From NCBI RefSeq assembly GCF_002100145.1, contig NZ_JXQD01000025.1, forward strand, positions 654,166 through 718,165: a stretch of DNA of 64,000 nucleotides. The letters run 5' to 3'. Both the position numbers and the translations under genes were made by a program. Below, piece by piece: positions 45,492 through 54,293 of the stretch. Every line of letters begins with the position of its first letter. The stretch's first letter is position 1. The notes under the pieces were generated by a model that worked only from the letters and a program-made list of their open reading frames with translations, was not told the origin of the DNA and made no database searches. This stretch comes from Vibrio sp. qd031. GTDB lineage: Bacteria; Pseudomonadota; Gammaproteobacteria; Enterobacterales; Vibrionaceae.

Positions 45492-46145
45492 ATGGCCCTT
45501 CAATATCACGTATTACCTGTTACATCATTTTCTCAAAATTGCTCAATTGTCTGGTGCGATAAAACACAGCAGGCCATTGTTGTCGATCCAGGTGGCGATG
45601 TAGCGGCTATCAGGCGTCAAATAGAGCAGTTGTCGGTCGAGGTAGTTTCTGTGGTGTTGACCCATGGTCATCTTGACCATGTGGGCGGCGCAACCGATCT
45701 TGCGAAAAAGTTAAACATCGACATTATTGGCCCACACAAAGACGATAATTTCTGGCTGCAGGGATTGCCTGGGCAAAGTCAAATGTTCAACTTTCCACTG
45801 ACAGAGGCGTTTGAACCTCAGCAATGGCTCAATGAGGGTGACACAGTGACATTTGGCGATGAGACTTTGCAAGTGATCCATACACCTGGCCATACTCCTG
45901 GACATGTAGTGCTTTTTTCTGAGAGTGCAAAATTGGCGTTTGTTGGGGATGTGCTGTTTAACGGCAGCATTGGCCGCACCGATTTTCCTAAAGGTGACTT
46001 TAATACCTTAATCGATTCAATAAAGTCAAAGCTTTGGCCACTTGGGAACGAAGTGAAATTTGTTCCTGGTCACGGCCCAGAGTCTACGTTTGGTCATGAA
46101 CGACGTTCTAACCCGTTTGTCGCTGACGAGATGCCGCTGTATTAA
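45492..46145 (+). CDS. ycbL: YcbL, metallo-beta-lactamase-fold hydrolase
   Basis: A 217-aa type II glyoxalase-like enzyme. The metal motif is THGHLDHVGG, further ligands are in HTPGHTPGH and GDVLF, and a GHG closes the site (VPGHGPES). E. coli YcbL is 215 aa and its natural substrate is uncertain. It has no signal peptide, so it is cytosolic. It lies 65 bp after ldtD on the same strand. Confidence 0.92.
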   Translation: MALQYHVLPVTSFSQNCSIVWCDKTQQAIVVDPGGDVAAIRRQIEQLSVEVVSVVLTHGHLDHVGGATDLAKKLNIDIIGPHKDDNFWLQGLPGQSQMFNFPLTEAFEPQQWLNEGDTVTFGDETLQVIHTPGHTPGHVVLFSESAKLAFVGDVLFNGSIGRTDFPKGDFNTLIDSIKSKLWPLGNEVKFVPGHGPESTFGHERRSNPFVADEMPLY

Positions 46146-46278
46146 TTGAGTGTTTTATCGTCGATTGGACGCGATATGTCGACAAGTTCGAGTAAATACC
46201 CATCAAGTGCTTAATTTGACGCGCCTTTTGTTATAGACTGTGCGCCACTTTTTGTAAGACACCTCAATGGAGACTAAA

Positions 46279-46650
46279 ATGAGACTTGCTCACAAGCGTA
46301 AGGTTCAGAATAAACTTAAAAAATGGGTAAAAACGGGTGCAACGACTGCGCCAAAAGTTGTTGTTAAGACGACTCCTAAGAATGAAAAAGTTGAACCCGA
46401 GCAACAGCCAGTGTCTACTCCAGTGGCACCGGCTAGTGAAATCAAGCTTACTGCAAAGCAGCAACAGGTCTTTGATATTGTCCGCGCAAACCCAGAAGGT
46501 ATTAACCCGAAAGGGATTGGCCTAGAAGCTGGTCAAGAAGACGCTAAAGCCGCTTCTTGGGCGACAGGTGCACTCAAAAAACTTGTCGAGCAAGAGTTGG
46601 TTGTTCGCAATCAGCAAGCAGGAAACAAAGTGATTTACACGACTAAATAG
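46279..46650 (+). CDS. Winged-helix protein with Lys-rich N-terminal tail
   Basis: A 123-aa protein. The first 60 residues are basic and low-complexity (KVVVKTTPKNEKVEPEQQP), probably disordered. The last 70 form a winged-helix-like unit (KQQQVFDIVRANPEGINPKGIGLEAGQ, then ALKKLVEQELVVR). Family databases may list it as MarR-like; the target is unknown. An extended -10 TGT-TATAGA lies 46-55 bp upstream. The ATG at 46279 follows GGAG at good distance; 46267 is an alternative. Confidence 0.8.
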   Translation: MRLAHKRKVQNKLKKWVKTGATTAPKVVVKTTPKNEKVEPEQQPVSTPVAPASEIKLTAKQQQVFDIVRANPEGINPKGIGLEAGQEDAKAASWATGALKKLVEQELVVRNQQAGNKVIYTTK

Positions 46651-46674
46651 TCACGGAACACTGTGTGTAAAGAG

Positions 46675-46699
46675 CCGAGCATTGCTCGGTTTTTTTTTG
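46675..46699 (+). terminator. Terminator of the winged-helix gene
   Basis: A 6-bp stem CCGAGC / GCTCGG with an ATT loop, followed by nine T residues. The rest of the 373-bp gap to dctP holds the 7-2-7 palindrome and AT-rich sequence with no ORF. Confidence 0.9.
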
Positions 46700-46892
46700 T
46701 TTAATGATATCAATCTCGACACCAAAACCCTTAATGTTACTCTTTTGTAATGATTTATCACGCCTGGCTTCACATTTATGTAATCTTTTACTAATGTGAC
46801 TACCTAAGTAGTTATTGAAGAATATTGTTAGCATAACTGCCAATTATATTATTGATAAATATATGTATTTACGTTGAGCTTTAAATTTCCAT

Positions 46893-46915
46893 TACGTAGT
46901 ACTACGTACTACATA
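46893..46915. promoter_or_regulatory. 7-2-7 palindrome before the TRAP operon
   Basis: TACGTAG-TA-CTACGTA is a perfect 16-bp palindrome with 7-2-7 geometry, and a third heptamer CTACATA follows directly. LuxR/NarL-type regulators bind such pairs, and the regulator gene of this class lies 4.5 kb downstream. Confidence 0.55.
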
Positions 46916-47024
46916 GGTCTTATCATGTTACATCTCGCCGATTACGATCGGTAACACTCGGTATTTTCCTTTTGACCAGTAAGCGCCAATGTTAAGGCGT
47001 TTACACAACAACAAGGAAGAGATC

Positions 47025-48104
47025 ATGAGTGGTCTGATTAAAACACTGATAAAAACATCAACCCTCTCTTTGGCGTTAGGAGCAATCGCCTTTAGCGCCA
47101 CTGCAGCAGACAAGGTATATCGTCTTAAGCTTGCCGAGACTTGGGGACCTAACTTCCCAATATTTGGTGATGCGACTAAGAATATGGCTGAAATGGCCGA
47201 AAAAATGTCAAATGGACGCCTACAAATTCGTATCGATTCAGCCAACAAGCATAAAGCGCCACTCGGTGTGTTTGATATGGTTAAATCGGGTCAATACGAC
47301 ATGGGACACTCAGCGTCGTATTACTGGAAAGGGAAAGTACCGAATACACTTTACTTTACCGCCATGCCTTTTGGTATGACACCAGCGGAGCAATACGCTT
47401 GGTTCTACCACGGTGGTGGTATGGAGTTGATGGAGAAAGTGTATACACCTCATAATGTTATGTCTTTCCCAGGCGGTAACAGTGATATCCAAATGGGGGG
47501 CTGGTTCCAAAAAGAAATCAACAGTGTTGATGACTTGCAGGGACTCAAGATGCGGATTCCAGGATTTGCTGGTGAAATCCTAGCAGACCTCGGCGCTAAA
47601 CCTACAAACATTGCTTCTGGTGAATTGTACACCTCACTCGAACGTCGCACTATCGACGCTTTAGAGTGGGTAGGTCCATCACTTGACTTGCGCATGGGCT
47701 TCCACAAAATTGCCCCTTACTACTACACAGGTTGGCATGAGCCAGGATCTGAGCTTCAGTTCCTAGTAAACAAGCGTAAATTTGATAGCTTGCCAGAAGA
47801 TCTACAAGAAATTCTACGTATAGCAATGAGAACTGCTGCGTACGACATGTACATCCACGCGACTCACGAAAGTGGCAAAAACTGGGCGAGCATGAAGAGT
47901 GAATACCCAGACGTACAAGTTAAAGATTTCCCACCAGAAGTTATGGCAGCATTTAAAGCTTCTAACGATAAACTACTTGCTGAGCATGCTGCAAAAGATG
48001 CTTTAGCCAAAGAGATTCAAATGTCTCAAGCGGCTTACCTAGAGCAAGTACGTTCGTGGACAGATATTTCTCATCGCGCTTATCTAAACAGCCAAGCGAA
48101 ATAA
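47025..48104 (+). CDS. dctP: TRAP transporter substrate-binding protein DctP
   Basis: A 359-aa periplasmic binding protein of the DctP family, with a signal peptide (LIKTSTLSLALGAIAFSATAA). The binding block FPGGNSDIQMGGWFQKEIN resembles the alpha-keto acid (TakP-like) subgroup, so a 2-oxo acid or a related organic acid is a reasonable substrate guess. The ATG at 47025 follows AAGGAAGA; the longer reading from 46989 is rejected. It is first of dctPQM, with a hairpin before dctQ. Confidence 0.93.
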   Translation: MSGLIKTLIKTSTLSLALGAIAFSATAADKVYRLKLAETWGPNFPIFGDATKNMAEMAEKMSNGRLQIRIDSANKHKAPLGVFDMVKSGQYDMGHSASYYWKGKVPNTLYFTAMPFGMTPAEQYAWFYHGGGMELMEKVYTPHNVMSFPGGNSDIQMGGWFQKEINSVDDLQGLKMRIPGFAGEILADLGAKPTNIASGELYTSLERRTIDALEWVGPSLDLRMGFHKIAPYYYTGWHEPGSELQFLVNKRKFDSLPEDLQEILRIAMRTAAYDMYIHATHESGKNWASMKSEYPDVQVKDFPPEVMAAFKASNDKLLAEHAAKDALAKEIQMSQAAYLEQVRSWTDISHRAYLNSQAK

Positions 48105-48121
48105 TCTACCTCTGTTAATTA

Positions 48122-48140
48122 TTGGGGGCTATGCCCCCAA
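48122..48140 (+). other. Hairpin between dctP and dctQ
   Basis: An 8-bp stem TTGGGGGC / GCCCCCAA with a TAT loop and no T run. It probably protects the dctP message and raises the ratio of binding protein to membrane subunits. Confidence 0.6.
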
Positions 48141-48158
48141 CTTAAAGTGGAATGTATT

Positions 48159-48680
48159 GTGAGAAGTCTACAAACCCTTGAAAGAGCGATCAATAAACTC
48201 AGCGACCTACTTGGCGTGATATCCGCGACACTGTTTTTGTTACTCGTAGCAAACGTAGTCTATGACGTAGTCATGCGTTACGCCTTTAACGATGTTTCAA
48301 TAGCGTTTCAAGAAATGGAATGGCACTTATTTTCAGCTGTATTTTTACTTGGTGTACCTTACGCACTAAAAGCGGGTGGCCATGTCAGAGTTGACATCCT
48401 GTACGAAAAATTAAGCCGAAAAGTACAAGCATGGATAGACCTGCTGGGTGTGCTGTTTTTCCTTCTACCTTTTTGTTTACTCGTCACCTGGTATGGCGTC
48501 AGCTTTGCGCAAGAGTCCTATTTGTTAGGTGAAACATCTGGCGATCCAGGTGGCCTATCTCATCGTTGGCTCATAAAGGCGATGATACCTTTATCTTTCT
48601 TTTTTATGGCTGTGAGTGGGTTAGGCATGTTGCTTCACTCACTGAATAAAATACTTTCTCCATCTACCTCTATCAAATAA
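48159..48680 (+). CDS. dctQ: TRAP transporter small membrane subunit DctQ
   Basis: A 173-aa four-helix membrane subunit of a TRAP transporter. It shows the family pattern FLLLVANVVYDVVMRYAFN, EMEWHLFSAVFLLGVPYALKAGGHVRVDI. It joins DctP to the DctM channel. The start is uncertain: a GTG at 48159 is used here, and a GTG at 48147 would add four residues. It is 17 bp before dctM. Confidence 0.88.
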   Translation: MRSLQTLERAINKLSDLLGVISATLFLLLVANVVYDVVMRYAFNDVSIAFQEMEWHLFSAVFLLGVPYALKAGGHVRVDILYEKLSRKVQAWIDLLGVLFFLLPFCLLVTWYGVSFAQESYLLGETSGDPGGLSHRWLIKAMIPLSFFFMAVSGLGMLLHSLNKILSPSTSIK

Positions 48681-48697
48681 CGCAAACGGAGTTCGTT

Positions 48698-49981
48698 GTG
48701 ATTGGAATTGTGATGTTTTTTGTCGCGCTGTTTGCTCTCTTATTGGGCTTCCCCGTGGCGTTTACGTTTGGCGGTATCGCACTTATATTTGGTGTGTGGG
48801 CTGAAGGCTTTGATATGTTCGCCTTTATGCCTTATCGAATTGAGTCGATCATGCAAAACACGGTATTAATGGCTGTTCCGTTATTTGTGTTCATGGGGTT
48901 GGTTCTTCAGAAGACTCGGTTAGCTGAGCAACTGCTTGAATCGATGGGGCGTTTGTTTGGTGGTGTACGTGGCGGCCTAGCAATATCAACAGTATTGGTT
49001 GGCGCATTGCTGGCGGCGTCTACGGGCGTGGTTGGCGCCTCTGTGGTGGCAATGGGTCTGATATCGTTGCCGGTTATGCTGAAATACAATTACGATAAAG
49101 GTCTTGCCTGCGGAACCATTTGTGCGTCTGGTACATTAGGTCAAATTATTCCGCCATCGATTGTACTCATTTTATTGGGTGATGTATTAGGTGTCCCCGT
49201 TGGTGACCTATTTCAAGCGGCAATTTGGCCAGGATTGGTTCTTGTTGGTGCCTATATTGTGTATATCTTAATCTACGCAAAACTGAATCCTGAAGCGGCA
49301 CAGCCAATTTTGTCAGAAGAAAACGTTGACAGAAAAACCGAAGTGTATAACGCGGTAAAAGCCATAGTTCCACCACTCGCACTCATTATTATCGTATTAG
49401 GATCTATTTTTGCTGGTGTGGCAACACCAACAGAATCGTCGGCGTTAGGTGGAGCAGGTGCAATCGTCTTAGCACTGCTATACCGACAGTTTAGCTGGAA
49501 AATGTTATATGAGGCGTCTAAAGAGACAGTGAAAGTCACTGCGATGGTGTTTGCTATCCTGTTGGGCGCAACGGCTTTCTCTATGGCCTTCACTTACACT
49601 GGTGGCGATTATCTTGTTGAAGAGTGGATGTTAGCAATACCAGGTGAGAAATGGGGTTTCTTGATCGTGACCATGCTGGTGATTTTAGTACTTGGTTTCT
49701 TTATCGATTTTGTGGAAATTTGCTTTATCATCGTACCGATCGTGGCGCCCGTAGCCGAGCTTATGGGGATAAACATGGCTTGGTTCGCGATTCTAGTCGC
49801 GATGAATCTGCAAACGTCGTTCTTAACTCCGCCATTTGGATTTAGTTTGTTTTACCTAAAAGGTGTAGCACCAGACGGTGTGACAACAAGGGACATTTAC
49901 CGTGGTGTGATGCCATTTATCGCTATACAAATTATTGTTTTATTAACACTATTGGTGTTCCCAGGGTTTTACGGTATGTGA
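48698..49981 (+). CDS. dctM: TRAP transporter large membrane subunit DctM
   Basis: A 427-aa Na+-driven channel subunit with about twelve helices. Family blocks are PLFVFMGLVLQ, GVVGASVVAMGLISLPVML and the repeated PPSIVLILLGDVLGVPVGDLF. The GTG at 48698 follows CGGAG. It closes the dctPQM operon; the sensor gene starts 103 bp later. Confidence 0.95.
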   Translation: MIGIVMFFVALFALLLGFPVAFTFGGIALIFGVWAEGFDMFAFMPYRIESIMQNTVLMAVPLFVFMGLVLQKTRLAEQLLESMGRLFGGVRGGLAISTVLVGALLAASTGVVGASVVAMGLISLPVMLKYNYDKGLACGTICASGTLGQIIPPSIVLILLGDVLGVPVGDLFQAAIWPGLVLVGAYIVYILIYAKLNPEAAQPILSEENVDRKTEVYNAVKAIVPPLALIIIVLGSIFAGVATPTESSALGGAGAIVLALLYRQFSWKMLYEASKETVKVTAMVFAILLGATAFSMAFTYTGGDYLVEEWMLAIPGEKWGFLIVTMLVILVLGFFIDFVEICFIIVPIVAPVAELMGINMAWFAILVAMNLQTSFLTPPFGFSLFYLKGVAPDGVTTRDIYRGVMPFIAIQIIVLLTLLVFPGFYGM

Positions 49982-50021
49982 TTTAGTTCTTACAAATCAC
50001 ACACACATTCGCAACCCATGA

Positions 50022-50085
50022 TGGACTCTCTTAGTCTATGAATAGAGCCTGCTGTTTTAGGCCATTATATGACTTGGAGAGTCCA
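50022..50085 (+). promoter_or_regulatory. Long-range pairing that hides the sensor-kinase ribosome site
   Basis: TGGACTCTC (50022-50030) is the exact complement of GAGAGTCCA (50077-50085), which holds the ribosome site GGAGAG and the first base of the start codon. The 46-nt loop holds a second hairpin (GCCT / AGGC at 50047-50062). The leader could keep sensor translation low or make it regulated. Confidence 0.5.
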
Positions 50086-51434
50086 TGCCGTTAAAAACCA
50101 AATTGTTTCTATTGACCATTGTTCCACTGTGCATTGTATTTGTAAGCGTGGTTTGGATCAGTGTGTTTCAAATGAAACAATTGGGTGAAAATGAGATTTC
50201 GCTGTTTGAAACTAAAATGTTGGAGTCACGAGAACAGGCTCTACTGGACAGCGCCGATATTGCCCTTGCTGCTATTTCTCACATCATCTCTGACGAAGCC
50301 ATTCCAGACCATATTGCACAACAAGAGGTTAAAAAAATACTGCGTAACCTTCGTTATAGTGATGACGGTTACTTTTTCGTGTACGACCAACACGGCTTTA
50401 ACCTCGTTCATCCAATATCCCTCGAGTTAGAGGGGAGAAACCTACTGCACCTCAAAGACCAATTTGGCGACTCCATCATTGGCTCGCTGCTACACGCGGC
50501 TCAAAATGGTGGGGGATATCATAATTATGACTGGCAACGGCCATCTACGGGAAAAGTGGCCGCTAAAATGAGCTACGCGGTTTGGTTAGACCGCTGGGAT
50601 TGGATGATAGGTACTGGGATTTATATCGAAGACATCGTTACCGACGTTGCCAATATGCAACGCTCGGTTCAAAGTAACGTCAATAACACCTTTTTCTCGC
50701 TCACCTCCATCTTTGTCATTTCTGTGGTGCTGATTGTTCTAGTGACATTGGTTATTAACGTCAGAGAGCATCGCCTAGCGGATTCGAACTTAAAAGAGCT
50801 TGCTCACAAGACGGTAATGTTACAAGAGGATGAGAAAAAACACCTGTCTAGAGAATTACACGACGGCGTGAACCAAATGCTGGTATCGTCTATATGCCAT
50901 TTAGATCTCGCGATGTCCCGAGTAAAAGACAGCGGTGACTTCGAGCAGGTTAAACACCTTGAAGGCAGCCGCAATGGTATTTTGTCGGCCATTAAAGAAG
51001 TAAGAGATATCTCTCATGCGATGCGTCCATCTGCTCTTGATGATATTGGCTTTTTGGCGGCAATCAATTCTTTATTAGACGATTTTAATTCGCATTCAAA
51101 TATTGATGTGAGCCGTGTTTTGAGTGACGACATTACTCAACCGGCGCCAGAAAAAGCAACTATGCTATACCGAGTGATCCAAGAAGCGCTAACTAACATC
51201 GACAAACATGCGAAAGCCTCTCGAGTGGAGTTTCTTTTCCAACAGCTTGGAGAGAGTTACCAAGTGATTGTCCGTGACAATGGTATCGGTTTTGATCGTA
51301 ATAGCTTAAAAGGGAATGATGGTATAGGACTGCGTAATATGCGTGAGCGCGTTGAGTTTGTGGGTGGCAGTTTTGACATAGACAGTGCAAAAGACGCTGG
51401 TACAGAAATCTCAATTTTGCTTGATGTAGGATAG
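50085..51434 (+). CDS. Sensor histidine kinase with Cache domain
   Basis: A 449-aa membrane kinase. A first helix (LFLLTIVPLCIVFVSVVWISVF) is followed by a periplasmic single Cache domain (DDGYFFVYDQHGFNLVHP, WMIGTGIYIEDI), a second helix near residue 210, then the HisKA_3 dimer domain with His259 (SRELHDGVNQ) and a HATPase_c end (DNGIGFD, GIGLRNMRERV). Cache domains of this type bind small organic acids. Ten bp before its response regulator and just after dctPQM, it probably senses the TRAP substrate. Confidence 0.92.
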   Translation: MPLKTKLFLLTIVPLCIVFVSVVWISVFQMKQLGENEISLFETKMLESREQALLDSADIALAAISHIISDEAIPDHIAQQEVKKILRNLRYSDDGYFFVYDQHGFNLVHPISLELEGRNLLHLKDQFGDSIIGSLLHAAQNGGGYHNYDWQRPSTGKVAAKMSYAVWLDRWDWMIGTGIYIEDIVTDVANMQRSVQSNVNNTFFSLTSIFVISVVLIVLVTLVINVREHRLADSNLKELAHKTVMLQEDEKKHLSRELHDGVNQMLVSSICHLDLAMSRVKDSGDFEQVKHLEGSRNGILSAIKEVRDISHAMRPSALDDIGFLAAINSLLDDFNSHSNIDVSRVLSDDITQPAPEKATMLYRVIQEALTNIDKHAKASRVEFLFQQLGESYQVIVRDNGIGFDRNSLKGNDGIGLRNMRERVEFVGGSFDIDSAKDAGTEISILLDVG

Positions 51435-51443
51435 GGAAGAGCA

Positions 51444-52079
51444 ATGCAAAAAATTCGTATCGTTATTGTGGATGATCATCAAGTTGTTCAAGATGGCTTT
51501 AAACTTAGATTGGACATGGAAGCGTCATTCGAGGTCGTCGGTGTTGCGTCAAATGGCGTACAGGCCATTGAGGTGATCGAAGATGTGACACCGGATGTGG
51601 TGCTTATGGACATCAACATGCCGCTAATGAATGGTGTAGAGGCAACGACAGAGCTTAAATCGCGCCATCCAAACCTAAAAATTCTTATGTTAACCATGCA
51701 TGAGGACAAAGAGTACATCATGCAAGCCATGCAAGCTGGTGCGATGGGGTACTTGTTAAAAGAAATATCCTCTGACAAATTAGTGCAAGCCATTAAAACG
51801 GTTTATAGCGGTGGCACTTATTTCTGCAAGAAGGTGACGGAAACCCTTTTTTCAGAGCCGCCTAGAAAATCCGAATCGACAGAGCCAAACCCGTTAAGTC
51901 GACGTGAAGAATCGGTATTAAAACTGATTGCACAAGGGGAAAGTAACAAACGAATTGCGACTAATTTAGATATTAGTGTCCGTACCGTTGAGACGCACCG
52001 ACAAAACATAAAGCACAAACTTAAAATACAAACCGCAGCTGGCTTGGCAAAGTATGCGCTTGAGAGAGGAATGTTATAA
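51444..52079 (+). CDS. LuxR/NarL-type response regulator
   Basis: A 211-aa two-component regulator. The receiver domain has the phospho-acceptor Asp56 (VVLMDINMP), the acidic pocket DDHQ and the Lys in LLKEIS. The C-terminal GerE-type HTH is at about residues 145-205 (LSRREESVLKLIAQGESNKRIATNLDISVRTVETH). It is paired with the Cache kinase. The 7-2-7 palindrome before dctP is a candidate target. Confidence 0.94.
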   Translation: MQKIRIVIVDDHQVVQDGFKLRLDMEASFEVVGVASNGVQAIEVIEDVTPDVVLMDINMPLMNGVEATTELKSRHPNLKILMLTMHEDKEYIMQAMQAGAMGYLLKEISSDKLVQAIKTVYSGGTYFCKKVTETLFSEPPRKSESTEPNPLSRREESVLKLIAQGESNKRIATNLDISVRTVETHRQNIKHKLKIQTAAGLAKYALERGML

Positions 52080-52178
52080 CCAACTAAACTCGTTTTTCTG
52101 AAGCTGTGTCGAGATATGTGTAGGATGTTCTGATACAATTCGTGCAAACAGCTAGGATGTAAAACAAAGTGAAGTAGG

Positions 52179-52823
52179 ATGGATATAAAAGCAACACGTT
52201 TATTTTTAGTATGTCTTTTACCGTTACCCGTTGTAGCAGCGGATGTGATTTCGAGCGGTTATCGAGAATATCAAACCCCTGTCAATTATAACTTCTTTCA
52301 AGTCTCACTCGGTGGCGGAGAGATCATTCCAGATGATTTTCCTAACTCAAAAGTCTCAGTGAGTAGCCTCAATGGCCAACTGATGCTTAACGAGTCTTGG
52401 TTACTTGGCGTTAATTATAAAGGACGTTTTACTAACAATGACGAGTCAGATGCACGGGCAGATTACTTGACCGGCATGATTGGCTACCGCATGTTGGTTG
52501 AAGAGAATACTGATATCGTTGTACAAGGTCGGTTAGGCTATGCTTGGTTAGAATCTAATTACGACAATGTTGACGAAGTTATAAGCGAAGCCAATTTCAC
52601 CTCAGCGATCAACATTGGTGCTTATCACGGGTTTACGGAATCGTTCGAAGGTCGTTTCGTGGTTGAGTATATGGATTCAAAAATTTCAAACGAAACATCC
52701 TTTGAGCTAGCCGGTGACTATTACTTTAATTCTCACTTTAGTTTTGGTGGTTACGGAAAATACATTATCGCTTCCCGCAGTGATATTAACCACTTTGGTA
52801 TTACGGCGAAGTTTCGTTTCTAA
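52179..52823 (+). CDS. Outer-membrane beta-barrel protein
   Basis: A 214-aa exported protein with a signal peptide (RLFLVCLLPLPVVAA) and alternating aromatic beta strands ending in FGITAKFRF, the terminal-Phe signature of outer-membrane barrels. The size suits an eight-stranded barrel. No closer family is recognised. It lies about 100 bp after the response regulator on the same strand, with a terminator after it. Confidence 0.78.
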   Translation: MDIKATRLFLVCLLPLPVVAADVISSGYREYQTPVNYNFFQVSLGGGEIIPDDFPNSKVSVSSLNGQLMLNESWLLGVNYKGRFTNNDESDARADYLTGMIGYRMLVEENTDIVVQGRLGYAWLESNYDNVDEVISEANFTSAINIGAYHGFTESFEGRFVVEYMDSKISNETSFELAGDYYFNSHFSFGGYGKYIIASRSDINHFGITAKFRF

Positions 52824-52862
52824 GTACGCCAATCGCATATTACGTGATTTATAACAGCAATA

Positions 52863-52888
52863 AAAAAGGATCCCTTGGGATCCTTTTT
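52863..52888. terminator. Bidirectional terminator between the barrel gene and aspC
   Basis: An 11-bp stem AAAAAGGATCC / GGATCCTTTTT with a CTTG loop, A-rich on the left and T-rich on the right. Confidence 0.9.
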
Positions 52889-52910
52889 GTGTTTTTAGCC
52901 TAATACAGGA

Positions 52911-54101
52911 CTAGAGTACAGCAGCGATGCCTTTGCACAATGGACCCATGTTTGACTTGGTCATACCGGCTACACTAATACGTCCAGAGCCAACAATGTA
53001 AATCCCAAATTCTGTTTTGAGGCGTTCAACTTGTTCTTTACTCAGGCCTGAAAAAGAGAACATACCATTTTGTCGTTCGATGAAGCTAAAGTCAGCCTCT
53101 ACACCTTCTTGTTTCAGTGTTTCAACAAATAGGGTACGCATCTCTTGAATTCGGTCGCGCATTTCAGCGACTTCTTGTTCCCATTGCGCGCGTAGAGCGT
53201 CATCGTTTAAGATATGTGTCACAACGGCAGCACCGTGTGCTGGTGGGTTAGAGTAAATAGAGCGAATGATAGCTTTGACTTGTGAAAACGCGGTGGTCGC
53301 AACAGCATTGTCTTTCGCTACCAAAGTAAAGGCACCAACACGCTCATTGTACAAACCAAAGTTTTTAGAGAAAGAACTAGCAACCAATAATTCGTCACAT
53401 TTTTGTGCGAAAATGCGAAGACCTTTAGCATCGTCTTCTACACCCTTTGCAAACCCTTGGTAGGCAAAGTCGAAGAGGGGAATAAGCTGTTTTTCAGCAA
53501 CTAAGTTTGCAAGTGTTTGCCATTCTGCTTCTGTTGGATCAATACCCGTTGGGTTGTGGCAGCAGCCGTGCAACAAAACAATATCGCCTTTCTCAGCAGA
53601 TTGAAGATCGCTGACCATAGCATCGAAATTTTTGTCTTTCGTTTCAGCGTTGTAATAGCCGTATTGTTTGGTCTCTAGACCAGCAGCAGTGAACACACCG
53701 TTGTGGTTGGCCCAAGTTGGGTTGCTGATCCAGATACGTGGAGCACCCAATTGACGCTTGATGAACTCACCCGCTACACGCAACGCTCCAGTACCGCCAG
53801 GGGCTTGAGCTGTTTTAGCACGTGTTTCAGTTACAATGTTTGATTCTGCGCCAAACAGCAATTTTTGAACCGCCAGTCCGTAAGCTGCAGTGCCCTCGAT
53901 CGTAAGATAAGATTTGGTTTTTTCGCTGTCTAATAAGACAGCTTCCGCTTTTTTAACCGTAGTTAAGACTGGAGTTTCACCTTGCTCATTTTTATAGATA
54001 CCAACCCCAAGGTTGATTTTTTCAGCACGAGCGTCTTTTTTAAACTCTTCAGTCAGTCCCAGAATTGGATCGGCGGGGGCCGCCGCGACGGTTTCAAACA
54101 T
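52911..54101 (-). CDS. aspC: Aromatic/aspartate aminotransferase
   Basis: A 396-aa PLP enzyme of the AspC/TyrB group. The PLP lysine is in [16 protein letters not shown], substrate-arginine blocks are near the C-terminus (SGRISVAGM), and [15 protein letters not shown] is the PLP phosphate region. It interconverts aspartate and oxaloacetate with glutamate and 2-oxoglutarate; tyrosine activity is possible. The ATG at 54101 matches the family start ([16 protein letters not shown]); the longer reading from 54173 is rejected. Confidence 0.95.
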   Translation of the reverse strand: MFETVAAAPADPILGLTEEFKKDARAEKINLGVGIYKNEQGETPVLTTVKKAEAVLLDSEKTKSYLTIEGTAAYGLAVQKLLFGAESNIVTETRAKTAQAPGGTGALRVAGEFIKRQLGAPRIWISNPTWANHNGVFTAAGLETKQYGYYNAETKDKNFDAMVSDLQSAEKGDIVLLHGCCHNPTGIDPTEAEWQTLANLVAEKQLIPLFDFAYQGFAKGVEDDAKGLRIFAQKCDELLVASSFSKNFGLYNERVGAFTLVAKDNAVATTAFSQVKAIIRSIYSNPPAHGAAVVTHILNDDALRAQWEQEVAEMRDRIQEMRTLFVETLKQEGVEADFSFIERQNGMFSFSGLSKEQVERLKTEFGIYIVGSGRISVAGMTKSNMGPLCKGIAAVL

Positions 54102-54202
54102 TGCAATAATTCCCTGTTGTGTGAAATGAACTACTTTCTTTATACCTTTTTGCACAGCATGAAACAATAGCAAACCATTGCCTATTTCTATAAAAGTTAT
54201 AC

Positions 54203-54233
54203 AAAAAAGCCAACTCGGTATGAGTTGGCTTTT
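54203..54233 (-). terminator. Terminator of asnS
   Basis: A 12-bp stem AAAAGCCAACTC / GAGTTGGCTTTT with a GGTAT loop; on the minus strand it ends in six T residues. Confidence 0.9.
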
Positions 54234-54293
54234 AAAACCTTATTTTGACATGTTTCCTAACTGAAAATGCCAATCATTTGGTTATTTAACTGA

